From NCBI GenBank assembly GCA_964500605.1, contig CAZCOS010000004.1, positions 17,587 through 81,586 of the forward strand: a stretch of DNA of 64,000 bases, given 5' to 3'. The stretch is from Sterolibacterium sp964500605 (GTDB lineage Bacteria > Pseudomonadota > Gammaproteobacteria > Burkholderiales > Rhodocyclaceae). The notes below the pieces were generated by a model that saw only the letters and a list, made by a program, of their open reading frames with translations, was not told the origin of the DNA and ran no database searches. Of this stretch, positions 1-8,076 are shown one piece after another. Numbering within the stretch: the first letter of the stretch is position 1; each line of letters starts with the position of its first letter. The position numbers were made by a program, and so were the translations under genes.

Positions 1-209
1 CTTCCCACATCATCTTCTCCGATGGGATCGCCACCATTTCAGTCTTCATCGAACCGCGCGCCCAGAGGCCGGAAATAGACGAAACCGCGATGGGCATGCT
101 CAATCTCTATCGTCGCACCTTGGAAGATCAAACAATCCTCCTCATGGGGGAAGTCCCTCGCAGCACCCTGAAAACCTTCGGCGACGGCATCGAACTGCGC
201 AACAAGTAA
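1..209 (+). CDS. rseB: Sigma-E factor regulatory protein RseB/MucB, C-terminal end (partial)
   Basis: This is the last 68 codons of a gene cut by the window edge; the reading frame begins at base 3 and stops with TAA at 207-209. The translation contains FSDGIATISVFIEP and a closing GEVPRSTLKTFGDGIELR segment, which match the C-terminal domain of periplasmic RseB/MucB. In this family RseB binds the anti-sigma factor RseA and mislocalised lipopolysaccharide and so gates release of sigma-E. The next gene is rseC, as expected for an rpoE-rseA-rseB-rseC operon. The assignment rests on this short tail and the neighbour. Confidence 0.8.
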   Translation, partial: SHIIFSDGIATISVFIEPRAQRPEIDETAMGMLNLYRRTLEDQTILLMGEVPRSTLKTFGDGIELRNK

Positions 210-251
210 GTTCCCGAAAACCGCCGCCCTTTCCTTTCGCAAGGCTTCGCC

Positions 252-752
252 ATGGAAAACCACGGCATCATTCTTCGCCTCGACGGTGACCACGCCCTTG
301 TTGAAGTTCGCCCTCCCGAAAGTGGCTGCGGGCGTTGTCACGAAGCGGGCGGATGCGGCAGCAATCTACTCAATGAGTCGCTGCGCCCACAAAAAATGAA
401 TCTCTACCGTTTGCGCAACACCATTGGCGCGCTTCCCGGCGAACGGGTCATCATTCACATTCCCGAAGGGGCCATGTTGCGTGCTGCCCTCCTGGCCTAT
501 CTATTTCCAGCACTCGCCCTCATCCTCGGCGCAGCACTAGGCAAGGCATTTTTCGCATATGAAGCTGCCTCCCTCGCGGGCGGTGCGCTGGGACTGCTGA
601 TGGCACTGGCCCTGCTCAGGCTTCGCGAACGGTTTCAGAACACAACACATTCCCCACATTCCTCCGTGTCTCCCACCCTGCGACGGATGCGGGAAAGTGA
701 AGAAATCAACACCAGAACACGCCCAAACCCCTGCCACCCCTCATCGACATGA
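252..752 (+). CDS. rseC: RseC/MucC family SoxR-reducing / sigma-E regulatory membrane protein
   Basis: The 166-residue product has the RseC layout: a short cytoplasmic N-terminal domain with a cysteine cluster (Cys26, Cys29, Cys35 in ESGCGRCHEAGGCG), then two membrane helices near residues 76-97 and 104-122, and a polar tail. RseC is a positive modulator of sigma-E in some bacteria and takes part in reducing SoxR in others; which role applies here cannot be told. It lies 42 bp after rseB, and its stop overlaps the next start as ATGA, so the genes are probably co-transcribed and translationally coupled. The tail after about residue 125 is low-complexity and longer than usual. Confidence 0.85.
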   Translation: MENHGIILRLDGDHALVEVRPPESGCGRCHEAGGCGSNLLNESLRPQKMNLYRLRNTIGALPGERVIIHIPEGAMLRAALLAYLFPALALILGAALGKAFFAYEAASLAGGALGLLMALALLRLRERFQNTTHSPHSSVSPTLRRMRESEEINTRTRPNPCHPSST

Positions 753-1081
753 CGCCTGCCCACCCCTGGCTGACACTCTACAGCCGCAGCTACTGCCATC
801 TATGTCAAGACATGTTCGACGCTTTGCAGGAACTGTGCGAACAACTGAACGCTGCTTTCATCCTGGACAAAGTGCAAGTCATCGACGTGGATACCGACCC
901 GGCACTGGTCGCGCAATACGATGAAAAAGTACCTGTACTGGTTGCCCATGAAAACGGAGTCCTTGAAGAGCTTTGCCATTACCATCTCGACACCCGAACG
1001 GTCAGCCTTTTTTTGACAAAAAAACTAGGAAGTCTGGATACCCAGTCCTCCTCTCATCCCTCTTCCGGAACGACCTCCTGA
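749..1081 (+). CDS. Glutaredoxin-like / thioredoxin-fold protein (DUF836 type)
   Basis: A small soluble protein of 110 residues begins LTLYSRSYCHLCQDM, a beta strand followed by a CxxC redox site (Cys16, Cys19), and continues with a VDTDP..YDEKVPVLV segment holding the cis-proline (VPV) of the thioredoxin fold. It belongs to the glutaredoxin-like family common downstream of rseC in betaproteobacteria. The substrate is unknown. Its ATG overlaps the rseC stop (ATGA), and its TGA directly abuts the next ATG, so translation of the three genes is probably coupled. The last 20 residues are Ser/Thr rich and poorly conserved. Confidence 0.8.
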   Translation: MTPAHPWLTLYSRSYCHLCQDMFDALQELCEQLNAAFILDKVQVIDVDTDPALVAQYDEKVPVLVAHENGVLEELCHYHLDTRTVSLFLTKKLGSLDTQSSSHPSSGTTS

Positions 1082-1777
1082 ATGTCGCCTTCCCTTCCCT
1101 CATCCCGCCCGCCCGCCACGGCCGCAAACCCCGAAGCCTGCACGGATTGTCCCCGGCTGGTGAGTTTTCTGACCGATGTGCGACGCCAGTATCCTGACTA
1201 CCATACCCGTCCCGTTCCCCCTTTTGGTGATCCAAAGGCAGCCCTGCTCATCGTCGGTCTTGCCCCCGGCATGCACGGCGCAAACCGGACGGGCCGCCCC
1301 TTCACGGGCGACCACGCCGGCATCCTGCTCTACGACACCCTGCACCGTTACGGATTTGCCAGCCAGCCCACCTCCGTCTCGAAGGATGATCCTCTGCGGC
1401 TCCTGAACTGTCGCATCACCAATGCCGTGAAATGCTTGCCTCCGCAAAACAAACCTTTGCCAGAGGAAATCCGCACCTGCAACCATTTTCTGGCCGAAGA
1501 ATTGCGAGCCTCCCCCGAGGTGCGCGTTCTCATCGCCCTGGGCAGCATAGCCCATGCCGCCATTCTCCAAGCCCTGTCGTTGAAAAAATCCGCCTTTGCC
1601 TTCGCACACGCCGCACGCCACACCTTGCCCGATGGCCGAATCCTTATCGACAGCTACCATTGCAGCCGTTACAACACCCAGACGAAACGGCTAACGGCAG
1701 AAGGCTTTGCCCGGATTTTTGAACTGGCGAGCAGCGAACTTGAACGCATCCACCCCGCCCGATCCTCCGCCGCCTGA
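1082..1777 (+). CDS. Uracil-DNA glycosylase, family 5 (UdgB-like), 4Fe-4S
   Basis: The 231-residue protein carries the family-5 motif GLAPGMHGANRTGRPFTGD (residues 59-77) and the second active-site motif HCSRYNTQT (193-201). Four cysteines (Cys20, Cys23, Cys118, Cys133) are placed as in the 4Fe-4S cluster of family 4/5 enzymes. These enzymes remove uracil, and often hypoxanthine or ethenocytosine, from DNA to start base-excision repair. Family 5 lacks the catalytic polar residue of motif A found in family 1, which fits the GLAPG reading here. The 3' end overlaps the start of uvrC, putting a base-excision enzyme beside a nucleotide-excision nuclease. Confidence 0.85.
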   Translation: MSPSLPSSRPPATAANPEACTDCPRLVSFLTDVRRQYPDYHTRPVPPFGDPKAALLIVGLAPGMHGANRTGRPFTGDHAGILLYDTLHRYGFASQPTSVSKDDPLRLLNCRITNAVKCLPPQNKPLPEEIRTCNHFLAEELRASPEVRVLIALGSIAHAAILQALSLKKSAFAFAHAARHTLPDGRILIDSYHCSRYNTQTKRLTAEGFARIFELASSELERIHPARSSAA

Positions 1778-3602
1778 CAAGCCGACGCCCTTTGATCCGG
1801 CGACTCTGCTTGCCACACTCCCGGACGAACCCGGGGTGTACCGCATGTTGTCGGCCGAAGAAGAAGTGCTCTACGTCGGCAAGGCCAAAAATCTCAAGAA
1901 ACGGGTCAGCTCCTATTTTCAAAAAACAGGCCAAAGCCCTCGCATCGCATTGATGCTAACCAAAGTGGCCCAAGTCGACATCACGGCCACGCGCTCCGAA
2001 GCCGAGGCCCTGATCCTTGAAAACACCCTCATCAAGCGGCTGGCCCCGAAGTACAACATCCTGTTTCGGGACGACAAAAGTTATCCCTACATCGTCCTCA
2101 CCGGAGACCCTTTTCCAAGACTGGCGTTTCACCGAGGCGCAGCCAGGCCCGGCGACCAGGTCTTTGGCCCCTATCCCAGTAGCCAGGCTGTCCGCGAAGC
2201 CATTGGGCTTCTGCAAAAAACCTTTCTACTGCGAACCTGTGAAAACGCCGTTTTTGCCCACCGCTCCCGACCCTGCCTGCTATACCAGATCAAGCGTTGC
2301 AAGGCACCCTGTGTCAACCTCACCACAGCAGAGGAATACGGCCAGGATGTTCGCCACGCCATCGCCTTCCTGCGTGGCCAACACGACGCACTGATCGACC
2401 AGCTGACTCAAGCCATGCAGGAAGCGGCCAGCCAGCTGCATTTCGAAACAGCCATGCAACTGCGCGACCAGATCCGCGCCCTTCAAGCCGTCTTGCACCG
2501 CCAGTATGTCAGCAGCACCGGCGCGGAAAATGTCGACATCCTTGTTGCCCTCGTCCAGGACGGTGAGTTATGCGTGAATCTGGCTATGGTGCGTAATGGC
2601 CAGCATTTGGGCGACCGTGCCTGTTTTCCGCAAACCAGCCATCTTCAGCAAGGCTGGCAAGGTGAAGAAACGCTCGCCCTGCAAGCCTTCATCGAACAGC
2701 ATTATCTCGACCACCCCCGCCCCAACCGCCTGATTCTCAATCACACTCCCGAAGCGACAACAACGGCCTTTTTCGAAGCTGCTCGCCTGCGGGTGAGCGT
2801 GAATCTTCCCCGTAACGAAATGGAACGCGCATGGCTGGGCATGGCGGAAAACAATGCCCGGCTGGCGATCGAAGCACGCCGACACGCCGCCAGCAACACC
2901 CGTCATCGGCTGGACGCCCTGACCCAAGCTCTTGAATTCGACGCCCCCCCCATCCGCATCGAATGCTTCGACATCAGCCACACGCAAGGCGAAGGCACGG
3001 TCGCCTCTTGCGTGGTTTGTCTCGAAGGCAGCATGAAAAAGGGAGAATATCGACGCTTCAACATCACCGGCATTCAACCCGGCGACGACTACGCCGCCAT
3101 GCGTCAAGCCTTGACCCGACGCTATGAAAAAGCCGCCGCAGAAGACAAGGATAGTGCCTTGCCCGACCTCGTCCTGATCGATGGCGGAAAAGGACAGCTC
3201 GGCATGGCGCGTGAGGTTTTCGCGGAACTGGGTATTTCACACATCCCGAGTGTCGGCATCGCCAAGGGAGAAACTCGCAAACCCGGTTTGGAGACGCTCA
3301 TCGTGGGCGAAGACATGGCCACCTTGAATCTGCCAGCCCATCACCCTGCCCTGCACCTGATCCAGGAAATCCGCGACGAATCCCACCGTTTCGCCCTCTT
3401 TGGGCATCGCGCAAAACGCGACAAAGCCCGCACCCGTTCCCGGCTTGAAGAGATCGAGGGCATCGGCCCACAGCGGCGTCGAAAGCTACTCGCCCGCTTC
3501 GGCGGCTTGCAAGGGGTACTGGCTGCTACGGTCGAAGACATCTGCCGTGTCGAAGGCATCAGCCGCGCACTGGCACAGAAAATTTATGACGGGTTACACT
3601 AG
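1740..3602 (+). CDS. uvrC: UvrABC system protein C (excinuclease subunit)
   Basis: UvrC makes both incisions in nucleotide-excision repair after UvrAB loads on damaged DNA. The domains are in the usual order: a GIY-YIG nuclease (PGVYRM..LYVGKAKNLKKRV), a UVR helical hairpin that binds UvrB (LHFETAMQLRDQIRAL), an RNase H-like 5'-incision domain (FDISHTQGEGTVAS, LVLIDGGKGQL), and a C-terminal double helix-hairpin-helix (EGIGPQRRRKLL..VEGISRALAQ). No in-frame ATG lies before the GIY-YIG domain, so a non-ATG start is needed. I choose TTG at 1740, which gives 620 residues (family about 610) and a 38-bp overlap with the glycosylase gene; TTG at 1707 is the alternative. Confidence 0.93.
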   Translation: MNASTPPDPPPPDKPTPFDPATLLATLPDEPGVYRMLSAEEEVLYVGKAKNLKKRVSSYFQKTGQSPRIALMLTKVAQVDITATRSEAEALILENTLIKRLAPKYNILFRDDKSYPYIVLTGDPFPRLAFHRGAARPGDQVFGPYPSSQAVREAIGLLQKTFLLRTCENAVFAHRSRPCLLYQIKRCKAPCVNLTTAEEYGQDVRHAIAFLRGQHDALIDQLTQAMQEAASQLHFETAMQLRDQIRALQAVLHRQYVSSTGAENVDILVALVQDGELCVNLAMVRNGQHLGDRACFPQTSHLQQGWQGEETLALQAFIEQHYLDHPRPNRLILNHTPEATTTAFFEAARLRVSVNLPRNEMERAWLGMAENNARLAIEARRHAASNTRHRLDALTQALEFDAPPIRIECFDISHTQGEGTVASCVVCLEGSMKKGEYRRFNITGIQPGDDYAAMRQALTRRYEKAAAEDKDSALPDLVLIDGGKGQLGMAREVFAELGISHIPSVGIAKGETRKPGLETLIVGEDMATLNLPAHHPALHLIQEIRDESHRFALFGHRAKRDKARTRSRLEEIEGIGPQRRRKLLARFGGLQGVLAATVEDICRVEGISRALAQKIYDGLH

Positions 3603-3716
3603 CGTCTCGGCACGGTCACGCCTGAATCCTTTTCCTTTCGTACTTACCTTACCCCCCCACTCGTCACATCCGCCACATCTGCCGCAGCGACGGCATCTCC
3701 CACACCTCCGATTCTC

Positions 3717-4295
3717 ATGCCCTTCAACATCCCCATCCTGCTCACCTGGGCGCGCATTGTCCTGATTCCGCTATTTGTCGGGGTGTTTTACATTTCACCC
3801 GATCTGCTAACGCCGCACGAGCAATCGCTCGCCGCCACACTGATTTTCATGATTGCGGGAGTCACGGACTGGCTGGATGGGTGGCTGGCGCGCAAACTGG
3901 GCCAAACATCCGCCTTCGGTGCTTTTCTCGACCCAGTGGCCGACAAACTCATGGTCGCCGCCGCTTTGATCGTTCTTGTTCAACTGGGCCGTATCGACGC
4001 CATCATCGCCATCATCATCATCGGGCGGGAGATCGCCATCTCTGCATTACGCGAATGGATGGCCAAAATTGGAGCCGCCGAGAGCGTGGCGGTTTCTTTT
4101 CTCGGAAAAATTAAGACCGTTGCCCAAATGGTAGCGATTCCGGCCCTGCTCTATCAGGAAAACTTTTTCGGGCTCGATACCCGGCAGATCGGCTACGGCC
4201 TGATCCTCATCGCTGCGGCCCTGACGCTCTGGTCCATGGCCTATTACCTCAAAATGGCCTGGCCAGAAATCTCCCTGCGCAGTCGAACACGCTAA
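3717..4295 (+). CDS. pgsA: CDP-diacylglycerol--glycerol-3-phosphate 3-phosphatidyltransferase
   Basis: PgsA makes phosphatidylglycerophosphate from CDP-diacylglycerol and glycerol-3-phosphate, the committed step to phosphatidylglycerol and cardiolipin. The 192-residue integral membrane protein has the CDP-alcohol phosphatidyltransferase signature DG-x2-AR-x8-G-x3-D-x3-D, with Asp51, Asp54, Gly55, Ala58, Arg59, Gly68, Asp72 and Asp76. Membrane helices flank this motif and end with a basic tail. It follows uvrC on the same strand after 114 bp; the uvrC-pgsA pairing is common in proteobacteria. It converges on hfq. Confidence 0.93.
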   Translation: MPFNIPILLTWARIVLIPLFVGVFYISPDLLTPHEQSLAATLIFMIAGVTDWLDGWLARKLGQTSAFGAFLDPVADKLMVAAALIVLVQLGRIDAIIAIIIIGREIAISALREWMAKIGAAESVAVSFLGKIKTVAQMVAIPALLYQENFFGLDTRQIGYGLILIAAALTLWSMAYYLKMAWPEISLRSRTR

Positions 4296-4371
4296 GCCAA
4301 AACGAAAACGGGTGCGCAAACAAACCCACCCCCTCCGGATTTTTATCGAGAGATCACTGCCATCACCAGGA

Positions 4372-4608
4372 TCAATCGTTGTCTGCATCCTGAGAAACCG
4401 TCACTGGGCGACCGGGGACGATGGTTGAAATGGCATGTTTGTACACCATCTGGGTGACCGTGTTTTTGAGCAGAACCACATACTGGTCAAAAGACTCGAT
4501 CTGCCCTTGCAGCTTGATGCCATTGACCAGATAAATGGACACCGGCACATGTTCGCGGCGCAGTGTGTTCAAAAACGGATCCTGCAGCATTTGTCCCTTG
4601 TTGCTCAT
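4372..4608 (-). CDS. hfq: RNA chaperone Hfq
   Basis: The 78-residue protein is a full Hfq: the Sm1 region (LQDPFLNTLRREHVPVSIYL), the Sm2 region (NTVTQMVYKHAISTIVP) with the YKH motif that lines the proximal uridine-binding pore, and a short acidic C-terminal tail. Hfq hexamers help small RNAs pair with mRNAs and influence mRNA decay. The gene is the last of the minus-strand run after der, separated by about 105 bp. In many betaproteobacteria hfq is followed by hflX-hflK-hflC; here pgsA converges on it and no hflX is present. Confidence 0.96.
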   Translation of the reverse strand: MSNKGQMLQDPFLNTLRREHVPVSIYLVNGIKLQGQIESFDQYVVLLKNTVTQMVYKHAISTIVPGRPVTVSQDADND

Positions 4609-4713
4609 GAATCGTTTCTCCTAATGAATTAGTTTCAAGTTTGTTGGGTTTGTTGAGTTTGATCAACGGATCAAACAGCTATGAGGGAAATCAGCAGGTC
4701 ATTCGCAAGCCAT

Positions 4714-6147
4714 TTAGCGGGCCGCCTGCTTTTTTCGTGGACGACGAGTGGCTCCGGCCTTTGAAGTTGTCGAAGCGGTCGAAGAACGCTCCGGTTTTTC
4801 CCGGCGCAGTCGTTGAGGTTCGGATTTCTTTTCGGCGTAGGGATTGTCACTACTACGGAATGACACCCGTAGCGGCGTTCCCTGCAATTTGAACACCGTC
4901 ATGAAAGTTCGTTCCAGATAACGGCGATAAGCCTCCGGGACTTCTTCGAGCGCGTTGCCATGAATGACGATGAGAGGCGGATTTTGTCCGCCCTGATGGG
5001 CATAGCGCATTTTGGGTCTGAAGATGCCATGACGAGGCGGGGCCTGCTTGGCCACAGCGGCTTGCAGAGCCCGCGTGAGCCTCGGCGTCGAAAGTTTGGC
5101 CATGGCTGCCGTCCAGGCCTTGTCGATCGAGGTCAGCACACCGCCGATCCCTTCATCATTCAGGGCCGAGATGTAGTGCATCCGGGCAAAGCCGAGGAAA
5201 TTCAGCTTACGTTCGAGATCCTGCTTGACCTGTTCCCGCCGGTAAGGATCAACGGCATCCCATTTATTCACGGCCACCACCAGGGCTCGTCCGGCTTCGA
5301 TGGCGAAACCGGCGATGTGTGCATCCTGATCAGAAATATCCTGGCTGGCATCTACCATCAAAACGACGACGTTGCTTTGCTCGATCGCCTGCAGGGTCTT
5401 GATGACGGAAAATTTCTCGATGGCCTCGAAAACCTTGCCCCGACGGCGCAAGCCCGCCGTGTCGATCAATACATAATCCCGGCCATTGCGGCTGAAAGGA
5501 ACTTCGATCGCATCTCGCGTTGTGCCGGGCATGTCAAAAGCGATGACCCGTTCTTCACCCAGCAGGGTATTGACGAAGGTGCTCTTGCCGACGTTGGGCC
5601 GTCCCGCAACGGCAACCCTCGGGCCGGATTCTGGGTTGTCTTCAACCGCATCTTCCGGAAACGCAGCCAGCGCCTCTGAAATCAGCTCACGGACCCCGTC
5701 GCCATGGGCCGCTGAAATAACCAGGGGCGTGCCACAACCCAATTCATGGAATTCAGCCGCCACCATCGGACGGTTCATGCCTTCGGCTTTATTGACAACG
5801 AGCAGGAGCGGGCGGCCGGTTCGTCGCAGACGTTCTGCGATGACTTTGTCCTGTGGCGTGAGGCCGATCCGCCCATCTACGACGAAAAGCAAAAGATCGG
5901 CCTCGGCAATGGCGGATTCAGCCTGTCGCGCCATTTCGTGCATGATGCCCGTCTTGGCTTGAGGCTCGAACCCCCCTGTATCGACAACCAGATAAGGGCG
6001 ATCGCCAACCAAACCATGACCGTAGTGACGATCACGGGTCAGACCTGGTAGATCGGCAACCAGTGCATCGCGTGTTTTGGTCAGACGATTGAAAAGCGTC
6101 GACTTGCCCACATTCGGTCGCCCGACAATCGCCAGTGTGGGTTTCAT
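4714..6147 (-). CDS. der: Ribosome biogenesis GTPase Der (EngA)
   Basis: Der is an essential GTPase with two tandem GTP-binding domains that acts in maturation of the 50S subunit. Both G1 P-loops read GRPNVGKST, the first near residue 8 and the second near residue 185, each with its own DxPG (G3) and NKxx (G4) motifs (NKAEG, NKWDA). A KH-like domain with PPRHGIFRPKMRYAHQGG and a basic C-terminal tail follows. The ATG at 6147 (MKPTLAIVGRP) is chosen over an upstream in-frame start because it puts the P-loop at the normal place and has an AGGAAGGA-like ribosome site before it. The product is 477 residues. Confidence 0.95.
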   Translation of the reverse strand: MKPTLAIVGRPNVGKSTLFNRLTKTRDALVADLPGLTRDRHYGHGLVGDRPYLVVDTGGFEPQAKTGIMHEMARQAESAIAEADLLLFVVDGRIGLTPQDKVIAERLRRTGRPLLLVVNKAEGMNRPMVAAEFHELGCGTPLVISAAHGDGVRELISEALAAFPEDAVEDNPESGPRVAVAGRPNVGKSTFVNTLLGEERVIAFDMPGTTRDAIEVPFSRNGRDYVLIDTAGLRRRGKVFEAIEKFSVIKTLQAIEQSNVVVLMVDASQDISDQDAHIAGFAIEAGRALVVAVNKWDAVDPYRREQVKQDLERKLNFLGFARMHYISALNDEGIGGVLTSIDKAWTAAMAKLSTPRLTRALQAAVAKQAPPRHGIFRPKMRYAHQGGQNPPLIVIHGNALEEVPEAYRRYLERTFMTVFKLQGTPLRVSFRSSDNPYAEKKSEPQRLRREKPERSSTASTTSKAGATRRPRKKQAAR

Positions 6148-6181
6148 ACCGAAGCGTCCTTCCTGTCGTTCAGTGAAGCGT

Positions 6182-7321
6182 TCATCGTGCCGAGAGCGCG
6201 TACACCGCGCCACTCCGGGTTTGCACGACAAAGCCCTCCTTGAAAGCCTTCGGATCGGACATCAATTTTCCGGTCTCGCTGTAGCGTGCGGCAAAGCTGC
6301 CGTTGGCAAGATTCAGTAAATGAATAACCCCCAGACCATCGGCAACAACAAGATTGGAGCCTACAACCAGCGGCTTGAAAAGATGACGCCAGGACAGTTT
6401 GTCCTGCTTCCAGAGGCTGGCTCCATTGCTGCGATCAAAGGCGAGAACGTGGCCTTTGTCATCGCTGACGTACACGGCTTTTTGATCGACATCGATGCCT
6501 GCCGTGCTGGAGACATCGCGCGACCACATCAGCTTGCCGTTGTTCAGTTCAAAGCAGGCCACACGACCCTGATAGGCCACGGCACAGACCGTATTGCCAT
6601 AAACGACCGGCAGGCTGGTGACATCCGCCACCCGTTCCAGTTCCGTCGTGCCCTTGGGCAAGGCCACGGTTCCTTCCCAGAGCGCGCCTCCGTTGGCCGG
6701 ATTCAGTGCAAGCAGTTTGCCACCCGGAAAGCCGGCCAGAATGGCCCTGCCGCCCAAGACGACGCCGGCCGTATTACGAACGGCGAGCGTCGGCGTACTG
6801 CGCTGATATACCCAGCGTCGTTTACCGTCACTCGATGCGAGCGCATAAATTCGGGAATCGCCGCTGCGAACCACGACGAGATCATCTGCAATCGTCGGTG
6901 CTGCCAAAATTTCCGAACTGAGCTGAGCCTGCCACAAAGGCTTGCCGCTGCTTGCATCAAAGGTCAGTACTTCACCTTTGCTTGTCCCCACTGCAACCAG
7001 ACGGCCATTGCTGCCCACGCCTGCAGAAAGAGGCTTCCCTGCATCAATGCGCCAGACCTGACGGCCCGCATCAAAGCGCGCAAGCGAGCCATCCGCGCCT
7101 GCGGCATAAACACTCTCGCCCACCACGGCCGGCGAGAGAGCAGCATCCTCGCCCCGGCCGACGCTGGCCTGCCATTGCGTTTTCACATCAACAACAGACT
7201 TGAAAGCCACCAGCTCAGCAGGCTTGAGCTTAGGCTCGCTGGCAAAGGGATTGAGCGAGGAGCAAGCCGCACAGATTGCCAGCGTCATTGAAGCCAGTGC
7301 GGCCAGACGGAACTGCTTCAT
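6182..7321 (-). CDS. bamB: Outer membrane protein assembly lipoprotein BamB
   Basis: BamB is a lipoprotein of the BAM complex that folds beta-barrel proteins into the outer membrane. The 379-residue product starts with a lipoprotein signal peptide whose lipobox ends at Cys20 (LAICAAC). The rest is an eight-bladed beta-propeller of PQQ/quinoprotein-like repeats (for example LARFDAGRQVWRID and VLAFDRSNGASLWKQD). It overlaps the preceding yfgM stop as ATGA and precedes der, the classic hisS-yfgM-bamB-der order. Confidence 0.94.
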   Translation of the reverse strand: MKQFRLAALASMTLAICAACSSLNPFASEPKLKPAELVAFKSVVDVKTQWQASVGRGEDAALSPAVVGESVYAAGADGSLARFDAGRQVWRIDAGKPLSAGVGSNGRLVAVGTSKGEVLTFDASSGKPLWQAQLSSEILAAPTIADDLVVVRSGDSRIYALASSDGKRRWVYQRSTPTLAVRNTAGVVLGGRAILAGFPGGKLLALNPANGGALWEGTVALPKGTTELERVADVTSLPVVYGNTVCAVAYQGRVACFELNNGKLMWSRDVSSTAGIDVDQKAVYVSDDKGHVLAFDRSNGASLWKQDKLSWRHLFKPLVVGSNLVVADGLGVIHLLNLANGSFAARYSETGKLMSDPKAFKEGFVVQTRSGAVYALSAR

Positions 7322-8076
7322 GGCCGTTTTTCCTCAGGCTTGATGTTTTGCTTGGCGTCTTGCTGGGTGTCTTTTGCGGCATCATTGGTGGCCGGATTGC
7401 TGAACGAAGGCAAGGGTATGCCCTGGAATTCCATCTTGACCTGCAGCATGTCACGGTAAGGAGCCTGACGCTGCGCGTGGCCGGCCGCCTTCTGCATTTC
7501 GTCGTATTTGTTCAAGGCGGTCTGATAAGCCGCCTTGGCTTCACTCGACTTACCCTGTGCTGAAAGGATGTCGCCACGAATCTCGGCAAATCGGGCTGCA
7601 AAAGGCAAGGAAGGCTCGACAGAAACGGCTTTCATCGCATCGTCCAGTTCCTTGGCGTCCAGCAACATGGAAGCGAGGCGCAAATGGGCCAGATCACGCA
7701 GTCCTTCGTCGCTGGCATGGTCTGCTGCCCATTGCAGTTGTGCGCGTGCCGTTTTGAGATCGGAAGACTCTGCCTGAACACGAGCCGACAGCAAAGCGGC
7801 CATGCCTGCGTAACTGGTTCCGGGAAATTTATCGATCAACTCTCCCGTTGCCTCACGCGCCTTTTTCGCATCATGCGAACGGCTCGCTTGTTCCACCACT
7901 GAATAGAGCACACTGGCCTGCGTTGCCTGGCTGCGTTGCCACCAGTTCCAGCCCTGCCAGGCCGCAACACTCAGGGTAATGGCCAAAGCCCCGCCCGTTA
8001 CCAGATTGCCATAGCGTTTCCACCAGGTTTTCAGTTCGTCGATCTGTTCCTGCTCTTCGAGATCATAGACTGCCAT
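7318..8076 (-). CDS. yfgM: YfgM-type ancillary SecYEG translocon subunit (TPR-like)
   Basis: The start MAVYDLEEQEQIDELKTWW at 8076 matches the conserved cytoplasmic N-terminus of YfgM; an upstream in-frame ATG (8094) would add six residues. One membrane helix follows (about residues 27-44), then a periplasmic region of TPR-like alpha hairpins and a Lys/Asp/Gln-rich tail. YfgM associates with SecYEG and the chaperone PpiD and is thought to hand secreted proteins to periplasmic chaperones. The gene overlaps the 3' end of hisS by 14 bp and the start of bamB by 4 bp. Confidence 0.88.
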   Translation of the reverse strand: MAVYDLEEQEQIDELKTWWKRYGNLVTGGALAITLSVAAWQGWNWWQRSQATQASVLYSVVEQASRSHDAKKAREATGELIDKFPGTSYAGMAALLSARVQAESSDLKTARAQLQWAADHASDEGLRDLAHLRLASMLLDAKELDDAMKAVSVEPSLPFAARFAEIRGDILSAQGKSSEAKAAYQTALNKYDEMQKAAGHAQRQAPYRDMLQVKMEFQGIPLPSFSNPATNDAAKDTQQDAKQNIKPEEKRP

